Source of the DNA: Palsa-506 sp963836355
GTDB lineage: Bacteria; Actinomycetota; Actinomycetes; Streptosporangiales; Streptosporangiaceae
Assembly (NCBI GenBank): GCA_963836355.1
Contig: CAWIJO010000018.1
Location: 62,001-126,000, forward strand
Reading direction: 5' to 3'
Length of the DNA stretch: 64,000 nt
Shown: piece by piece, positions 51,002-59,885 of the stretch
How positions within the stretch are numbered: position 1 is the first letter of the stretch
How the letters are laid out: every line of letters begins with the position of its first letter
The notes under the pieces: model-generated
Seen by the model: only the letters and a program-made list of their open reading frames with translations
Told to the model about the DNA's origin: nothing
Database searches by the model: none
Made by a program: the position numbers and the translations under genes

Positions 51002-51309
51002 CCGCGGGCGGCGAGCACGCGGCCGATCCGGCTGGCCGCCGCTGCCAGGTCATCGCTGACGGCGATCCGCTCGGCCCACGACCACCAGAACCACCAGACG
51101 CCGTCCTGGCCGGGCCCAGCGTAGATGTCCTCGGCCAGCGCCGCGGCGGTCGGGTTGACCACGTGCAGGCTCGGCACGCGGCAGGCCGGCGTGGTCAGCC
51201 GGGCCCGCAGCCCGTGCCGCGCCAGCACCTCTGCAAGCCCTTCAAGCCGGTCCAGGTAGGGGTGCCAGAGTTCGGCCGGCCCGGGAGCATGCTGGGTTTC
51301 CATCATCAT
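50998..51309 (-). CDS. small uncharacterised protein divergent from XRE regulator
   Basis: 103 aa. AAAGGTG 6 bp before the ATG at 51309 supports the start. Tryptophan-rich middle (GVWWFWWSWAERIA) between two helical parts (HPYLDRLEGLAEVLARHGLR; DDLAAAASRIGRVLAAR). No named family recognised. Scr1-type XRE regulators in actinobacteria often sit beside a small gene (usually DUF397). This one does not look like DUF397 but may play the same role. Tail overlaps the convergent DUF4439 stop by 4 nt. Confidence 0.65.
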   Translation of the reverse strand: MMMETQHAPGPAELWHPYLDRLEGLAEVLARHGLRARLTTPACRVPSLHVVNPTAAALAEDIYAGPGQDGVWWFWWSWAERIAVSDDLAAAASRIGRVLAARG

Positions 51310-51585
51310 AAAGTCACCTTTAGTAGCTGATAGGCCGCGCAGAGTGAATCGCCGTTACTGCCAAGGATGCATCCCTGGCATGCTATATGCAACATGCATT
51401 GAGAAAATCGCATCTTGTGTCGTGGCGAGCACTGGACGCAATCGCGCCGACCTTGCCACACTGTGCCCAGGCTTACGCCTGACCACGCGGGGCACATTAC
51501 TGACTCGTGACGTGACGGCATGGTGGCAATATCTGAATCTCACGCCCGACACGTCACGCATTCGATCGCCCCCGGGGGGTGACAC
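51310..51585. promoter_or_regulatory. divergent promoter region with inverted repeats
   Basis: AT-richer 276 bp between the small gene and the XRE gene. Near-palindrome ccaaggatgcatccctgg (51360-51377), clustered atgca motifs (51366-51398), and 9-bp inverted repeats CGTGACGTG (51506-51514) and CACGTCACG (51550-51558) close to the XRE start. Plausible autoregulatory sites; not proven. Confidence 0.5.
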
Positions 51586-52440
51586 ATGGCAACTGAGCAG
51601 AGTCCGACCGTCCGCCGCCGCCGGCTTGCGCTCGAGCTCCGCAGGCTCCGCGAGGCCGCGCGGCTTACCTGCGAGGAGGTGGCCGAGCATCTGGAATGCT
51701 CGGCGTCCAAGATCAGCCGGGTGGAAACCGGGCGGGTGTCGGTTTCGCCACGAGACGTCCGGGACATGCTCGAGCTCTACAACGTGCCTGCCCAGCAGCG
51801 GGACAGCCTGGTACAGCTGGCCCGTGATTCACGGCAGAAGGGCTGGTGGCACGCCTACAGCGACACGATCCAGCCGCAGTTCGCCACGTACGTAGGGCTG
51901 GAGAGCGCGGCGTCGGAGATCCGGGTCTACGAGGTCAATCTCATGCCCGGCCTGCTGCAGACCGAGGATTACGCCCGGACGATCATCAAGGCCGGGACGA
52001 TGAACGGCAACCAGGAGGACATCGAGCGCAAGGTAGCCCTCCGGATGGCCCGCCAGCCGGCGCTGACCAGGACGGAGCCGCCCATGCTGTGGACCGTGGT
52101 GGACGAGGCCGCGCTGCGCCGCCGGGTCGGCGGCACGGAGTTGATGCGCGCGCAGCTTGAGCACGTGCTGGAGCTGTCCAGCCTGAAGAACGTCGCGATG
52201 CAGGTGATCCCGTTCGGCGCTGGCGCTCATCCGGCCATGGGCAGGCCGTTCGTCATCCTCGTCTTTCCCGAGCGGATCGACACCGACGTCGTATACCTGG
52301 AGGATCTGACCAGCGCCTTTTACCTGGAGGACGTCGAGGAGGTAGACCGCTACAACGTCTTCTTCAACCATCTGCGGGCAACGGCGCTGTCGTTCGAAGA
52401 CTCTGCCGCGCTGGTCACTTCAGTGCTGAAGGAGCTGTGA
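51586..52440 (+). CDS. Scr1-type XRE family regulator (DUF5753)
   Basis: 284 aa. N-terminal helix-turn-helix: RLALELRRLREAARLTCEEV, AEHLECSASKISRVETGRVS. C-terminal DUF5753: VYEVNLMPGLLQTEDYARTI, QVIPFGAGAHPAMGRPFVIL, VVYLEDLTSAFYLEDVEEVD. Very common in Streptomyces and relatives, where it is described as antitoxin-like and developmental. Starts at ATG 51586, preceded by a run of G (ggggggtgaca). Confidence 0.92.
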   Translation: MATEQSPTVRRRRLALELRRLREAARLTCEEVAEHLECSASKISRVETGRVSVSPRDVRDMLELYNVPAQQRDSLVQLARDSRQKGWWHAYSDTIQPQFATYVGLESAASEIRVYEVNLMPGLLQTEDYARTIIKAGTMNGNQEDIERKVALRMARQPALTRTEPPMLWTVVDEAALRRRVGGTELMRAQLEHVLELSSLKNVAMQVIPFGAGAHPAMGRPFVILVFPERIDTDVVYLEDLTSAFYLEDVEEVDRYNVFFNHLRATALSFEDSAALVTSVLKEL

Positions 52441-52470
52441 CCGCCCGGCAGGCGGCCGGGACGGCGGGGC

Positions 52471-54642
52471 TCAGCGCAGCGGCGCGGGCAGCGGCTCGGC
52501 GTGCAGGACCGTCAGCCGGGATACCGCCCGGGTCAGCGCGACGTAGAGCCGGTGCAGGCCGCGGGACTCCGCGGCCGCGATCCGGGTCGGCTCGATGACG
52601 ATGACCTGGTCGAATTCCAGGCCCTTGGCAAGGGTGACCGGCACCAGGGTGAGCTCCCCGGCGGTCGCGGCGGCGTCGAGCACGGAATGCGGCAAGCCGG
52701 ACCGGCGGAGCATCGCGGAAATCTCGGCAACCTGATCGTCGGCGGCGATGATCGCTGCTGAGCCCGGCCGGCTTAGCGCGTCGGCGCAGGCCGCGGACAG
52801 GGCGCCGGGCAGCGAGCCGCCCGGCGCCGGGACGATCACCAGGGAGCCTGCCTCCTGCCGGACGGAGCGGGCCGGGGCAAGGCCAGGAGCGATATACGCG
52901 AGTAGCCTGCTGGCGAAATCGAGGATCTGGCGCGGCACCCGGTACCCGGTGTCGAGCACGCGCAGCCCGGCATCGTCCTTGCCCAGGTTGGACAGCAGCT
53001 GCTGCCAGTTTGGCATGGCCCACGGCGTGGTGCCCTGGGCGATGTCGCCGAGCACGGTGGCCGAGCCGGTGGCACACCGGCGGCCGATCGCACGGCACTG
53101 CATCGGCGAGAGATCCTGCGCCTCGTCCAGGACCACGTGCGCCAGGCTGGGGGTGCGCTCGATGAGATCCCGCGCCTCGTCGATAAGGACGGCATCGGCG
53201 GGTGACCAGCGGGCCGAGGCAGGTCCGCGCGGCGGGCTTGACCACGAGATCACGGCCTGCTCGGCGGGATCGAGCACGCCGTCGGCCGCACGGGCGAGCA
53301 GGCCCGGGTCAGACAGCAGCCGCAGCACCAGCCGCTGCGGGTCGGTCTTCGGCCAGACCCCGTCCACCACCGCCCGCACCTGCTTCGTCCGGCGCACTGC
53401 CTCATGCGTGCGGTCGTCGCAGGTCTCGCCGGAAGCCTCCATCCTGGTCAGGATCACGTGCGCGATGCGGTGCGAGAGCATCTCCCGGCCGGTCCCGTAG
53501 CGAACCCGGCGAAGTCGCAGCTCGTCGGCCAGTCCGGCGAGCTCGTGCGCGGGCACCCGCCAGCGCCGGGAGCCGCGGACCAGCATGAGTGCCTCGGCCG
53601 GCTGCCCAAGCTGCTCCCAGAGTGCCTGCCGCAGCACCTCGGCCATCCTGGCGTCACCTTTGATCCGCGCGGCGGGCTCCGGGTCGGCGGACCGGACCGG
53701 CACGGTGGCCAGCAGGTCGGTGACCGACACCTGGGTGACGTTGAGCTCGCCGAGTGCAGGCAGCACGTTGCCGATGTAGGACAGGAACGCCCGGTTCGGG
53801 CCGACGACCAGGACGCCGCCGCGGTTCATCCGCTCCCGGTGCGCATACAGCAGGTAAGCGACCCGGTGCAGGCCGACGGCGGTCTTGCCGGTGCCGGGCG
53901 CGCCCTGGACGCATACCGTACGGTCGGCGTCGGCCCGGACGATGTCGTCCTGGTCAGGCTGGATGGTCGACACGATGTCCCGCATCGGGCCGGATCTTGG
54001 GCGCTCGATCTCGTCGATCAGAATCCGGCTGACCGGCGCGTCCGCTGCTGCCCCTGGGGCCTGCGGCCGGCCCGGACTGAAATCTTCGTCCTCGTAGGCG
54101 GTCAGCTCCCCGCCGGAGAACCCGAAACGGCGGCGGTGCGCCAGGCCCATCGGCTCCGCCGGGCTGGCCCGGTAGAACGGCCGGGACACGGGCGCCCGCC
54201 AGTCGATGACGACGGGGTGCCCATCCGGGTCGTGGACATGGCGCCGGCCGATGTGAAACTGCTCGCCGGGCAGGGCGCTGCCGATATCTGCGCTTCCGGC
54301 CCGGATGGTGGAGTCGCCGACCCGGCCAGGCTCGGCCGCAGGCCAGGCCGCATCGGCGGCGTAGTCGAGCCTGCCGAAGAAGAGCGGCGTGTCCGGCAGG
54401 TCATGCAGCGCTTCGGCCCGCCGGTACAAGTCGGCCTTGAGGTACTCCTCGGAGACGGGGTCGCCGCCGAGCGCCCGCAGAGAGAGAACGTTCTCGCGCA
54501 TCAGCCGCAGGTACTTGCGCGCTGACTGCAGGTGGGCGCGTTCCGCATCGAGAACGGGGTCGGTACTGGCGGCCGGATCCTGGCCGGCCGCCGGACGGGA
54601 TCTGGCCGGGGCTCCGCGCTGGGCGCCGCTGGCCGAGGGCAT
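52471..54642 (-). CDS. helR: HelR/HelD-like RNA polymerase recycling ATPase
   Basis: 723 aa superfamily-1 helicase-like motor. The N-terminal coiled coil (ERAHLQSARKYLRLMRENVL, LPDTPLFFGRLDYAADA) and the segment HIGRRHVHDPDGHPVVIDWR, APVSRPFYRASPAEPMG are typical of HelR. Motor motifs: Walker A VCVQGAPGTGKTAVGLHRVA, Walker B region VVLDEAQDLSPMQCRAIGRR, and YVALTRAVSRLTVLH. Such proteins dissociate stalled RNA polymerase, and HelR gives rifamycin tolerance in Streptomyces. Specific function here is inferred from family. Confidence 0.86.
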   Translation of the reverse strand: MPSASGAQRGAPARSRPAAGQDPAASTDPVLDAERAHLQSARKYLRLMRENVLSLRALGGDPVSEEYLKADLYRRAEALHDLPDTPLFFGRLDYAADAAWPAAEPGRVGDSTIRAGSADIGSALPGEQFHIGRRHVHDPDGHPVVIDWRAPVSRPFYRASPAEPMGLAHRRRFGFSGGELTAYEDEDFSPGRPQAPGAAADAPVSRILIDEIERPRSGPMRDIVSTIQPDQDDIVRADADRTVCVQGAPGTGKTAVGLHRVAYLLYAHRERMNRGGVLVVGPNRAFLSYIGNVLPALGELNVTQVSVTDLLATVPVRSADPEPAARIKGDARMAEVLRQALWEQLGQPAEALMLVRGSRRWRVPAHELAGLADELRLRRVRYGTGREMLSHRIAHVILTRMEASGETCDDRTHEAVRRTKQVRAVVDGVWPKTDPQRLVLRLLSDPGLLARAADGVLDPAEQAVISWSSPPRGPASARWSPADAVLIDEARDLIERTPSLAHVVLDEAQDLSPMQCRAIGRRCATGSATVLGDIAQGTTPWAMPNWQQLLSNLGKDDAGLRVLDTGYRVPRQILDFASRLLAYIAPGLAPARSVRQEAGSLVIVPAPGGSLPGALSAACADALSRPGSAAIIAADDQVAEISAMLRRSGLPHSVLDAAATAGELTLVPVTLAKGLEFDQVIVIEPTRIAAAESRGLHRLYVALTRAVSRLTVLHAEPLPAPLR

Positions 54643-54801
54643 GGCTCATCACCTCGATGGCTTCGGTTGGCACAGGGGCCAAGAGCCTAACAATGCCGAC
54701 GGCGCTGGTCACCTGAATATTCCGGTGGCCCGCGGACTCCAGGTCCAGTCCGGGCCAGGCACGGCGCGGTACCGGGCGGGGATGCTGGCTAGACTGCGCG
54801 G

Positions 54802-56091
54802 GTGGCTGAGGCCGGGAACGCTGCGGCCGGGAACGCTGCGGCCGGGAACGCTGCGGCCGGGAACGCTGCGGCCGGTGCCGCCGACGGGGACGCCCCCGGC
54901 AGCGACGCGGTGGCCCGCTTCGAGGCGCTGCTCGGGCCCGCCGGACAGCAACTGCTCGGGTATCTCCGGCAGCAGGACGTCAACGCCCGCGACATGCTGC
55001 GGCTTGGCAGCAAGCTGCGCGAGCAGTATCCGGCGGAGCTGGCCGCGGCTGGGCTGGCCCAGCATGAGCTCCGGTGCAGCGCCATGCCGAAGTTCGGCCG
55101 GGCGATGGAGATGTTCTTCACCCGGCCCGGCCTAGAGCAGGCGTCCGGCGAGCTGGCCGCGCGGCACCGGTCCGCCCGCTACGCCGGCGCCAGGAACGCG
55201 GCCGACTTGTGCTGCGGGATTGGCGGGGATCTTGTTTCGCTCGCCGCGGGCCGGCCCGTGCTCGCGGTGGACCGGGACGCGCTGGCGCTGCGGATCGCCC
55301 GGGCCAACTGCGAGGTCTACGGCGTGTCCGGCAATGTCAGCACCGCCATGGCCGATGTCCGCGACATTGACCTGGCCGGCCTCGACGCGGTGTTCATCGA
55401 TCCGGCGCGGCGGACGGACCGGGGGCGGCTGCGGGCCGGGGACAGCGAGCCGCCACTTGGCTGGTGCATCGGCCTCGCGGACCGGGTCGGGCAAGTCGGG
55501 ATCAAGGCCGCGCCCGGTCTTCGGCATGACGCGGTACCCAGCGGCTGGGAGCTGGAGTTCGTCGCCGTCGGGCGCGACCTGAAGGAGGCCGTCGCCTGGT
55601 CGCCGGCGCTGGCCGGGGCGGCACGGCGGGCGACCGTCCTGCCCGGCGGGCACACGCTCACGCCAGGGCCCGGCGAGCCGGTCGAGGTCCGGATGCCCGG
55701 CGAGTTCTTGCTCGACCCGAATCCGGCGGTCACCAGAGCCGGCGTCGTGCAGGAGCTGGCCCGGATGCTGGGCGCGACGCAGATCGACCGGCAGATCGCG
55801 TTCCTGTGCACCGGCCACCCGGTGCGCACGCCATTCGCACGGACGCTGCGGGTGATCGACTCGGCGCCATGGAACTCCAGGCAGCTTCCGGCGAGGCTGC
55901 GCGCGCTTGACATCGGCGCGGTCGATATCCGCCGCCGCGGGCTGGCTGGCGACGTTGACCAGTTGCACCGGCGGCTGCGGCTGACCGGATCGCGGCGGGC
56001 GACCCTGGTGATGACCCGGGTAACCGACCAGCCATGGGGGCTGGTCTGCGTCGATGCCGGTCAGGACGCTACGGCCGGCCAGGTCCACTGA
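54802..56091 (+). CDS. class I SAM-dependent methyltransferase, THUMP-like
   Basis: 429 aa. SAM-binding motif ADLCCGIGGDLVSLAAGRPV and AVDRDALALRIARANCEVYG; motif IV-like VFIDPARRTDRGRLRAGD; a C-terminal THUMP-like domain follows (IRRRGLAGDVDQLHRRLRLT). Probably an RNA or protein methyltransferase; substrate unknown. GTG 54802 start is followed at once by four perfect 15-bp repeats coding (NAAAG)4, which could have been added to an older start downstream. Convergent with the next gene, overlapping by 31 nt. Confidence 0.85.
   Translation: MAEAGNAAAGNAAAGNAAAGNAAAGAADGDAPGSDAVARFEALLGPAGQQLLGYLRQQDVNARDMLRLGSKLREQYPAELAAAGLAQHELRCSAMPKFGRAMEMFFTRPGLEQASGELAARHRSARYAGARNAADLCCGIGGDLVSLAAGRPVLAVDRDALALRIARANCEVYGVSGNVSTAMADVRDIDLAGLDAVFIDPARRTDRGRLRAGDSEPPLGWCIGLADRVGQVGIKAAPGLRHDAVPSGWELEFVAVGRDLKEAVAWSPALAGAARRATVLPGGHTLTPGPGEPVEVRMPGEFLLDPNPAVTRAGVVQELARMLGATQIDRQIAFLCTGHPVRTPFARTLRVIDSAPWNSRQLPARLRALDIGAVDIRRRGLAGDVDQLHRRLRLTGSRRATLVMTRVTDQPWGLVCVDAGQDATAGQVH
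54811..54870. repeat. perfect 15-bp tandem repeat x4 in methyltransferase 5' end
   Basis: Unit gccgggaacgctgcg, four identical copies at 54811, 54826, 54841 and 54856, in frame, coding NAAAG repeats. Confidence 0.95.
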
Positions 56092-57038
56092 TAGCCGACC
56101 ACGGCCTTCTCCAGCGATCTCAGGTAATGGTGCACCGAGTGCTGGCGGTCCAGCGTGACCGGCTGCTGCTTGAGAATGTCCCCGTCCACGCCATCCCAGA
56201 CGGCCCACCAGATGCCGGCCAGCAGCCGGCCCGGGTGAAACTCGACGCGCAGGTCGAGGTTCTCCAGGCGGCCCATCGCGGCCCGGCGGAAACTGCGTTC
56301 CTGCGGATCGTCCAGGTTGCCCGGGTAGCTGTACGACGTCAGGTACTCCAGGGTGAGGGTCTCACCGCGGCCGAGCACCTTGGCCAGCGGGATGACGGTG
56401 GCATACACGCCCGCCCTGATCTGGTAGAGGGAACCGGGCGGGTCACCGCAGCCCTGGCCGGTCTCCAGCGTGACGGTGTTCGTGTCGTACAGGTACGGGA
56501 TGCTCTCCACCTCGTCGGCCAGCGCCTCCACGACCTGGAGCGTGCGGGTGGCCGACAGGCGGCCGTCAAAGCCGACGTAGACATGATCATGCAGGGACAG
56601 CGTATGGTGCCTGCGCGGCCCGAGGGCGGCTGCCACGTCCGCGATGCCGTCGGACGGCATCGCGCGCTGGCCGGCCAGCACGCTGATCGCGCCGGTGCCC
56701 GCCCAGAGCCGCCAGAGCCGCTCCGCCTCCTGCTCGGTGAACCCGAACACTTCGATGAACGTGGAGAGCGCGCCCCGGCTGAGCAGCCGTCCGGTCAGCG
56801 ACCGGGCCACGGTGTCCTTGAGCTGGTGCGCGAGGACGTCGCCGTTGCCCGCGGTGCGCGGGTGGTTCCATAGATAGGCCGCGATCGTCTCGGCGACGGC
56901 AAGCTGGTTTATCTGGCCGGCCCTGATGCGCACCGCGTGCTGCTCCCACATGCTGCGGTACCGTCCTGGCCGGTAAAGCAGTTCCCGCAGGTAGCTGGCC
57001 GCCGCCTGACGGCCGGCCGAGGAGGGGGACTCGGTCAC
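56061..57038 (-). CDS. uncharacterised actinobacterial protein
   Basis: 325 aa, cytoplasmic, no signal or membrane segment. Distinct patches: YLRELLYRPGRYRSMWEQHA, YLWNHPRTAGNGDVLAHQLK, FTEQEAERLWRLWAGTGAIS, HHTLSLHDHVYVGFDGRLSA, GVYATVIPLAKVLGRGETLT, WWAVWDGVDGDILKQQPVTL. The style recurs in hypothetical proteins of filamentous actinomycetes, with an N-terminal helical part followed by a beta-rich part. I know no function. Single gene, convergent with the methyltransferase. Confidence 0.75.
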   Translation of the reverse strand: MTESPSSAGRQAAASYLRELLYRPGRYRSMWEQHAVRIRAGQINQLAVAETIAAYLWNHPRTAGNGDVLAHQLKDTVARSLTGRLLSRGALSTFIEVFGFTEQEAERLWRLWAGTGAISVLAGQRAMPSDGIADVAAALGPRRHHTLSLHDHVYVGFDGRLSATRTLQVVEALADEVESIPYLYDTNTVTLETGQGCGDPPGSLYQIRAGVYATVIPLAKVLGRGETLTLEYLTSYSYPGNLDDPQERSFRRAAMGRLENLDLRVEFHPGRLLAGIWWAVWDGVDGDILKQQPVTLDRQHSVHHYLRSLEKAVVGYQWTWPAVAS

Positions 57039-57214
57039 GGCTCTACATCCCGGTCTATGCGAACTTACTGCGACATTTACTGGCTACCTTACGGCTGCGG
57101 GCGCGCATGAGGAGCCAGCGCCGCCGGCGGCAGGCAGCCGCCGGCGGTCGCGCGCTGCTCGGCCGGGCAGCTGGGACAGCACTGGGACAGCACTGGGACA
57201 GCACTTCAACAGCG

Positions 57215-58072
57215 CTAGAACAACACCGACATGAAGGCGCCGGATTCGGTGAAGCCGACTCGCCGGTATGCGGCACGGGCCGGCGCGTTGAAATCGTTGA
57301 CGTAGAGAGTCACGACCGGCGCGATGCACTCCAGCGCGATGGCAACGACCGCGGCCATCCCGCGCGCGGCGATACCGCGCCCGCGCAGATCCGGCGGCAC
57401 CCACACGCCCTGCACCTGGCAGGCCTGGGGGGTCACCGAGCCCACCTCGGCCTTGAACACGACCCGGTCGTCCTCGATCCGGGCGAACGACCGGCCGACC
57501 CTGATCAGCTCGAGCACCCGCGCCCGGTACGCGCCCCCGCCGTCCACGCCGACCGGCGACACCCCCACCTCTTCGGTGAACATGTCCACGCAGGCCGGCA
57601 GCAGGATGTCGAGCTCGCCCGGGCGGACCGCGCGGACCAGCGGATCGGGCGGCACCAGCGGCGCGCCGGAAATGGCCAGCACCGGCTGCACGGCCCGGAT
57701 TTCTCGCGGGCGGCCCCAGTGCGGCGAGAGCAGCCGCCATAGCTCACCGACGGCAGCCGCAGGCCCGACGATCGACGAGCAGCGGCGGCCCTGCAGCCGG
57801 GCCCGCCCGGCGAAGGCCGTTATGGCGCTCGGATTCGCGGCGACCGGCACCAGGTTGGCGCCGGAGTAGCAGAGCGAGGCGAGCCGCCCGCCGTCGGAGT
57901 AGCCCCACAGCTGGGCACCGAGCCTGCCCGGGTCGAGACCGGCCGAGCGCAGCCGGGCGCTGACGAAAACGTTCGTCACCGGATCGCGGTCGCAGACGAG
58001 CAGCGCCTCGTCGCGATCGCTGTCGTCCAGCAGGCGCAGCGACGACGATTTCCACGTCCTTGTGCGCAGCAC
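57215..58072 (-). CDS. DUF4081-GNAT acetyltransferase
   Basis: 285 aa. N-terminal DUF4081-like half (VCDRDPVTNVFVSARLRSAG, LWGYSDGGRLASLCYSGANL) and C-terminal GNAT half with acetyl-CoA site VWVPPDLRGRGIAARGMAAV and LYVNDFNAPARAAYRRVGF. The Rv2867c-type family, often near ispG in actinobacteria, but no ispG is seen here. GTG 58072 is the outer start, and a slightly later start is possible because GGGAGG abuts it. Three 11-bp repeats (gggacagcact) lie just after the stop (about 57172-57205). Confidence 0.87.
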   Translation of the reverse strand: MLRTRTWKSSSLRLLDDSDRDEALLVCDRDPVTNVFVSARLRSAGLDPGRLGAQLWGYSDGGRLASLCYSGANLVPVAANPSAITAFAGRARLQGRRCSSIVGPAAAVGELWRLLSPHWGRPREIRAVQPVLAISGAPLVPPDPLVRAVRPGELDILLPACVDMFTEEVGVSPVGVDGGGAYRARVLELIRVGRSFARIEDDRVVFKAEVGSVTPQACQVQGVWVPPDLRGRGIAARGMAAVVAIALECIAPVVTLYVNDFNAPARAAYRRVGFTESGAFMSVLF

Positions 58073-58204
58073 CCTCCCAGGGTAACGCCGTGGCCGCGGC
58101 GGCCGCGGGCGCGGCGGCGCTACCGGGCCATGGCGCGGCCCTGCGGCGTCGTCTCCCGGCCGGCGTCAGCGGGTCAATGCGGGGACCCCTCCCGCGGCCC
58201 GGCC

Positions 58205-59782
58205 TCAGCTCGCTGACGGCGGGGGCAGGGCCGCGCAGGTGGCGTTGACCGGCCCCGGCCGCTGCGGCAGCGCCCCGGTGCCGAGATAACGGTTCAGGTA
58301 GCCGTCCACGCAGGCGTTGGGCGGGTTGGCCAGGGACTGGCCGTGATTGCCGCCGCCCTCGACGACCACCATCCGGGCCGACGGCAGCGCCTTATGCGCC
58401 CGCTGCGCGCCCGCGTACGGGGTGGCGGGGTCCAGGGTGCCCTGCAGCATCAAGATGCCCGGCAGCCCCTTGCCGCCGATCTTCATCGGTTGCGCGGGCC
58501 CCCGCACCGGCCAGAACGCGCAGGCCGCGTTGAACCACGCGTTGTCCCAGGCTTCGAACGGCGCGGTCGCGTACACCTTCCTGGTGTCGGCGTCCCACCT
58601 GGCCCAGTCGCGCGGCCAGCTGACGTCGCTGCATTCCACGGCGTTGTAGATGGCGAACTCGTTCTCGTGCTGCCTGCCCTGCTCCTGGTAGGCCGTGACG
58701 AGCTCGCTGCTGCTGCCGCTATGCAGGTAGGCCGCCAGCGCGCCGGCCAGGGCCCGCCAGACGCTGTTCGAGTACCCGCCGACCAGGAAGGTGTCGTCAA
58801 ACTCGTCCGCGCCGAGCTGCATGTTGCCAGCAAGCCGGACCGGATGCGCCTTGAGCCGCGCCCGGGCCTGGTACCAGGCCCGGCTCACCTGCGCCCGGGT
58901 AGCGCCCAGCCCGAAAATGCCAGCGTGCGAGGCGATCCAGGAGAAGAACGCGTCCTGCCGGCCCTGGAAGGCGTAGTCCTGGTCGATGTTGTCCGCGTAC
59001 CAGACCCCGGTGGGGTCGACCGTGCTGTCCAGCACCATCCGGCGGACCCGGCTCGGGAACATGGTCGCGTACACCTGGCCGATGTAGGTGCCGTAGGAGT
59101 AGGCGAAGTAACTGATCCGCGTCGCGCCGAGCGCGGCCCGGATCGAGTCGATGTCCCTGGCGGTGTCCTGCGTGGTCAGGTGCGGCAGCAGCCAGCCGTA
59201 CTTCCGCTCGCAATCGCCGGCGTACGCCCTGGCCCGGCCGACCAGGACCTGCTCGGCGGCCTTGGACGCCGGGATGTAGTCGGGCCTGGCGCCGGCGAAG
59301 AAGGACGGGTCGCAGTGCAGCGCCGGCCTGGAGGACCCGACGCCCCGCGGGTCGAATCCGATGATGTCGTACCGCGCTGCCACCGCCGGCGCCAGCCCGT
59401 CCGCCACGCCGGCGGCCAGGCTGAGGCCGCTGCCGCCGGGCCCGCCCGGGTTGACGAGCAGCGCGCCAAGCCGGCCGGACGAGGCCGTGGCCGGTACTTC
59501 GGACAGCGCCAGGGTGATCTTCCTGCCGCCCGGGTGCCGGTAGTCAGCTGGTACCCGCAGGCTGGCGCACCGCAGTTGCCCGGCCAGCCCGGCGCACTGG
59601 TGCCAGTGCAGCCGCGGCGTTCCGCTGGCTGGCTGGCTGCCTGCCGGTGACGTGGCAGCGGCCGGCGAGGTGCCAGCCGACGGCTGCGACGCCGCTGGCG
59701 ATGACCCGCCGGAGCAGCCGGAAATTGCCACTGCCAGGGCAGCCAGGGCGGCTGCGGCCGGGGCGGGCAGAACGTTCCTCAT
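58205..59782 (-). CDS. secreted alpha/beta-hydrolase, tripeptidyl aminopeptidase-like lipoprotein
   Basis: 525 aa. Signal peptide with lipobox ALAVAISGC (Cys ~23), Ser/Ala/Pro linker, then a TAP/SlpD-type hydrolase: LLVNPGGPGGSGLS oxyanion loop, DIIGFDPRGVGSS, nucleophile YFAYSYGTYIGQVYA, aspartate in LQGTLDPATPYAGA and histidine in VEGGGNHGQSLAN. The TAP C-terminal domain includes CVDGYLNRYLGTG. Removes tripeptides or peptides outside the cell. Confidence 0.92.
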   Translation of the reverse strand: MRNVLPAPAAAALAALAVAISGCSGGSSPAASQPSAGTSPAAATSPAGSQPASGTPRLHWHQCAGLAGQLRCASLRVPADYRHPGGRKITLALSEVPATASSGRLGALLVNPGGPGGSGLSLAAGVADGLAPAVAARYDIIGFDPRGVGSSRPALHCDPSFFAGARPDYIPASKAAEQVLVGRARAYAGDCERKYGWLLPHLTTQDTARDIDSIRAALGATRISYFAYSYGTYIGQVYATMFPSRVRRMVLDSTVDPTGVWYADNIDQDYAFQGRQDAFFSWIASHAGIFGLGATRAQVSRAWYQARARLKAHPVRLAGNMQLGADEFDDTFLVGGYSNSVWRALAGALAAYLHSGSSSELVTAYQEQGRQHENEFAIYNAVECSDVSWPRDWARWDADTRKVYATAPFEAWDNAWFNAACAFWPVRGPAQPMKIGGKGLPGILMLQGTLDPATPYAGAQRAHKALPSARMVVVEGGGNHGQSLANPPNACVDGYLNRYLGTGALPQRPGPVNATCAALPPPSAS

Positions 59783-59885
59783 GGGTCAATCCTGCCCGAC
59801 CCCGGCAACTCCTCGCAGCCGGCCAGGCTGCCAGCGGCCGGACCCTTACAACGCCCGCTGCCCGCGGGTAGCGCGGGCCGGGGGA

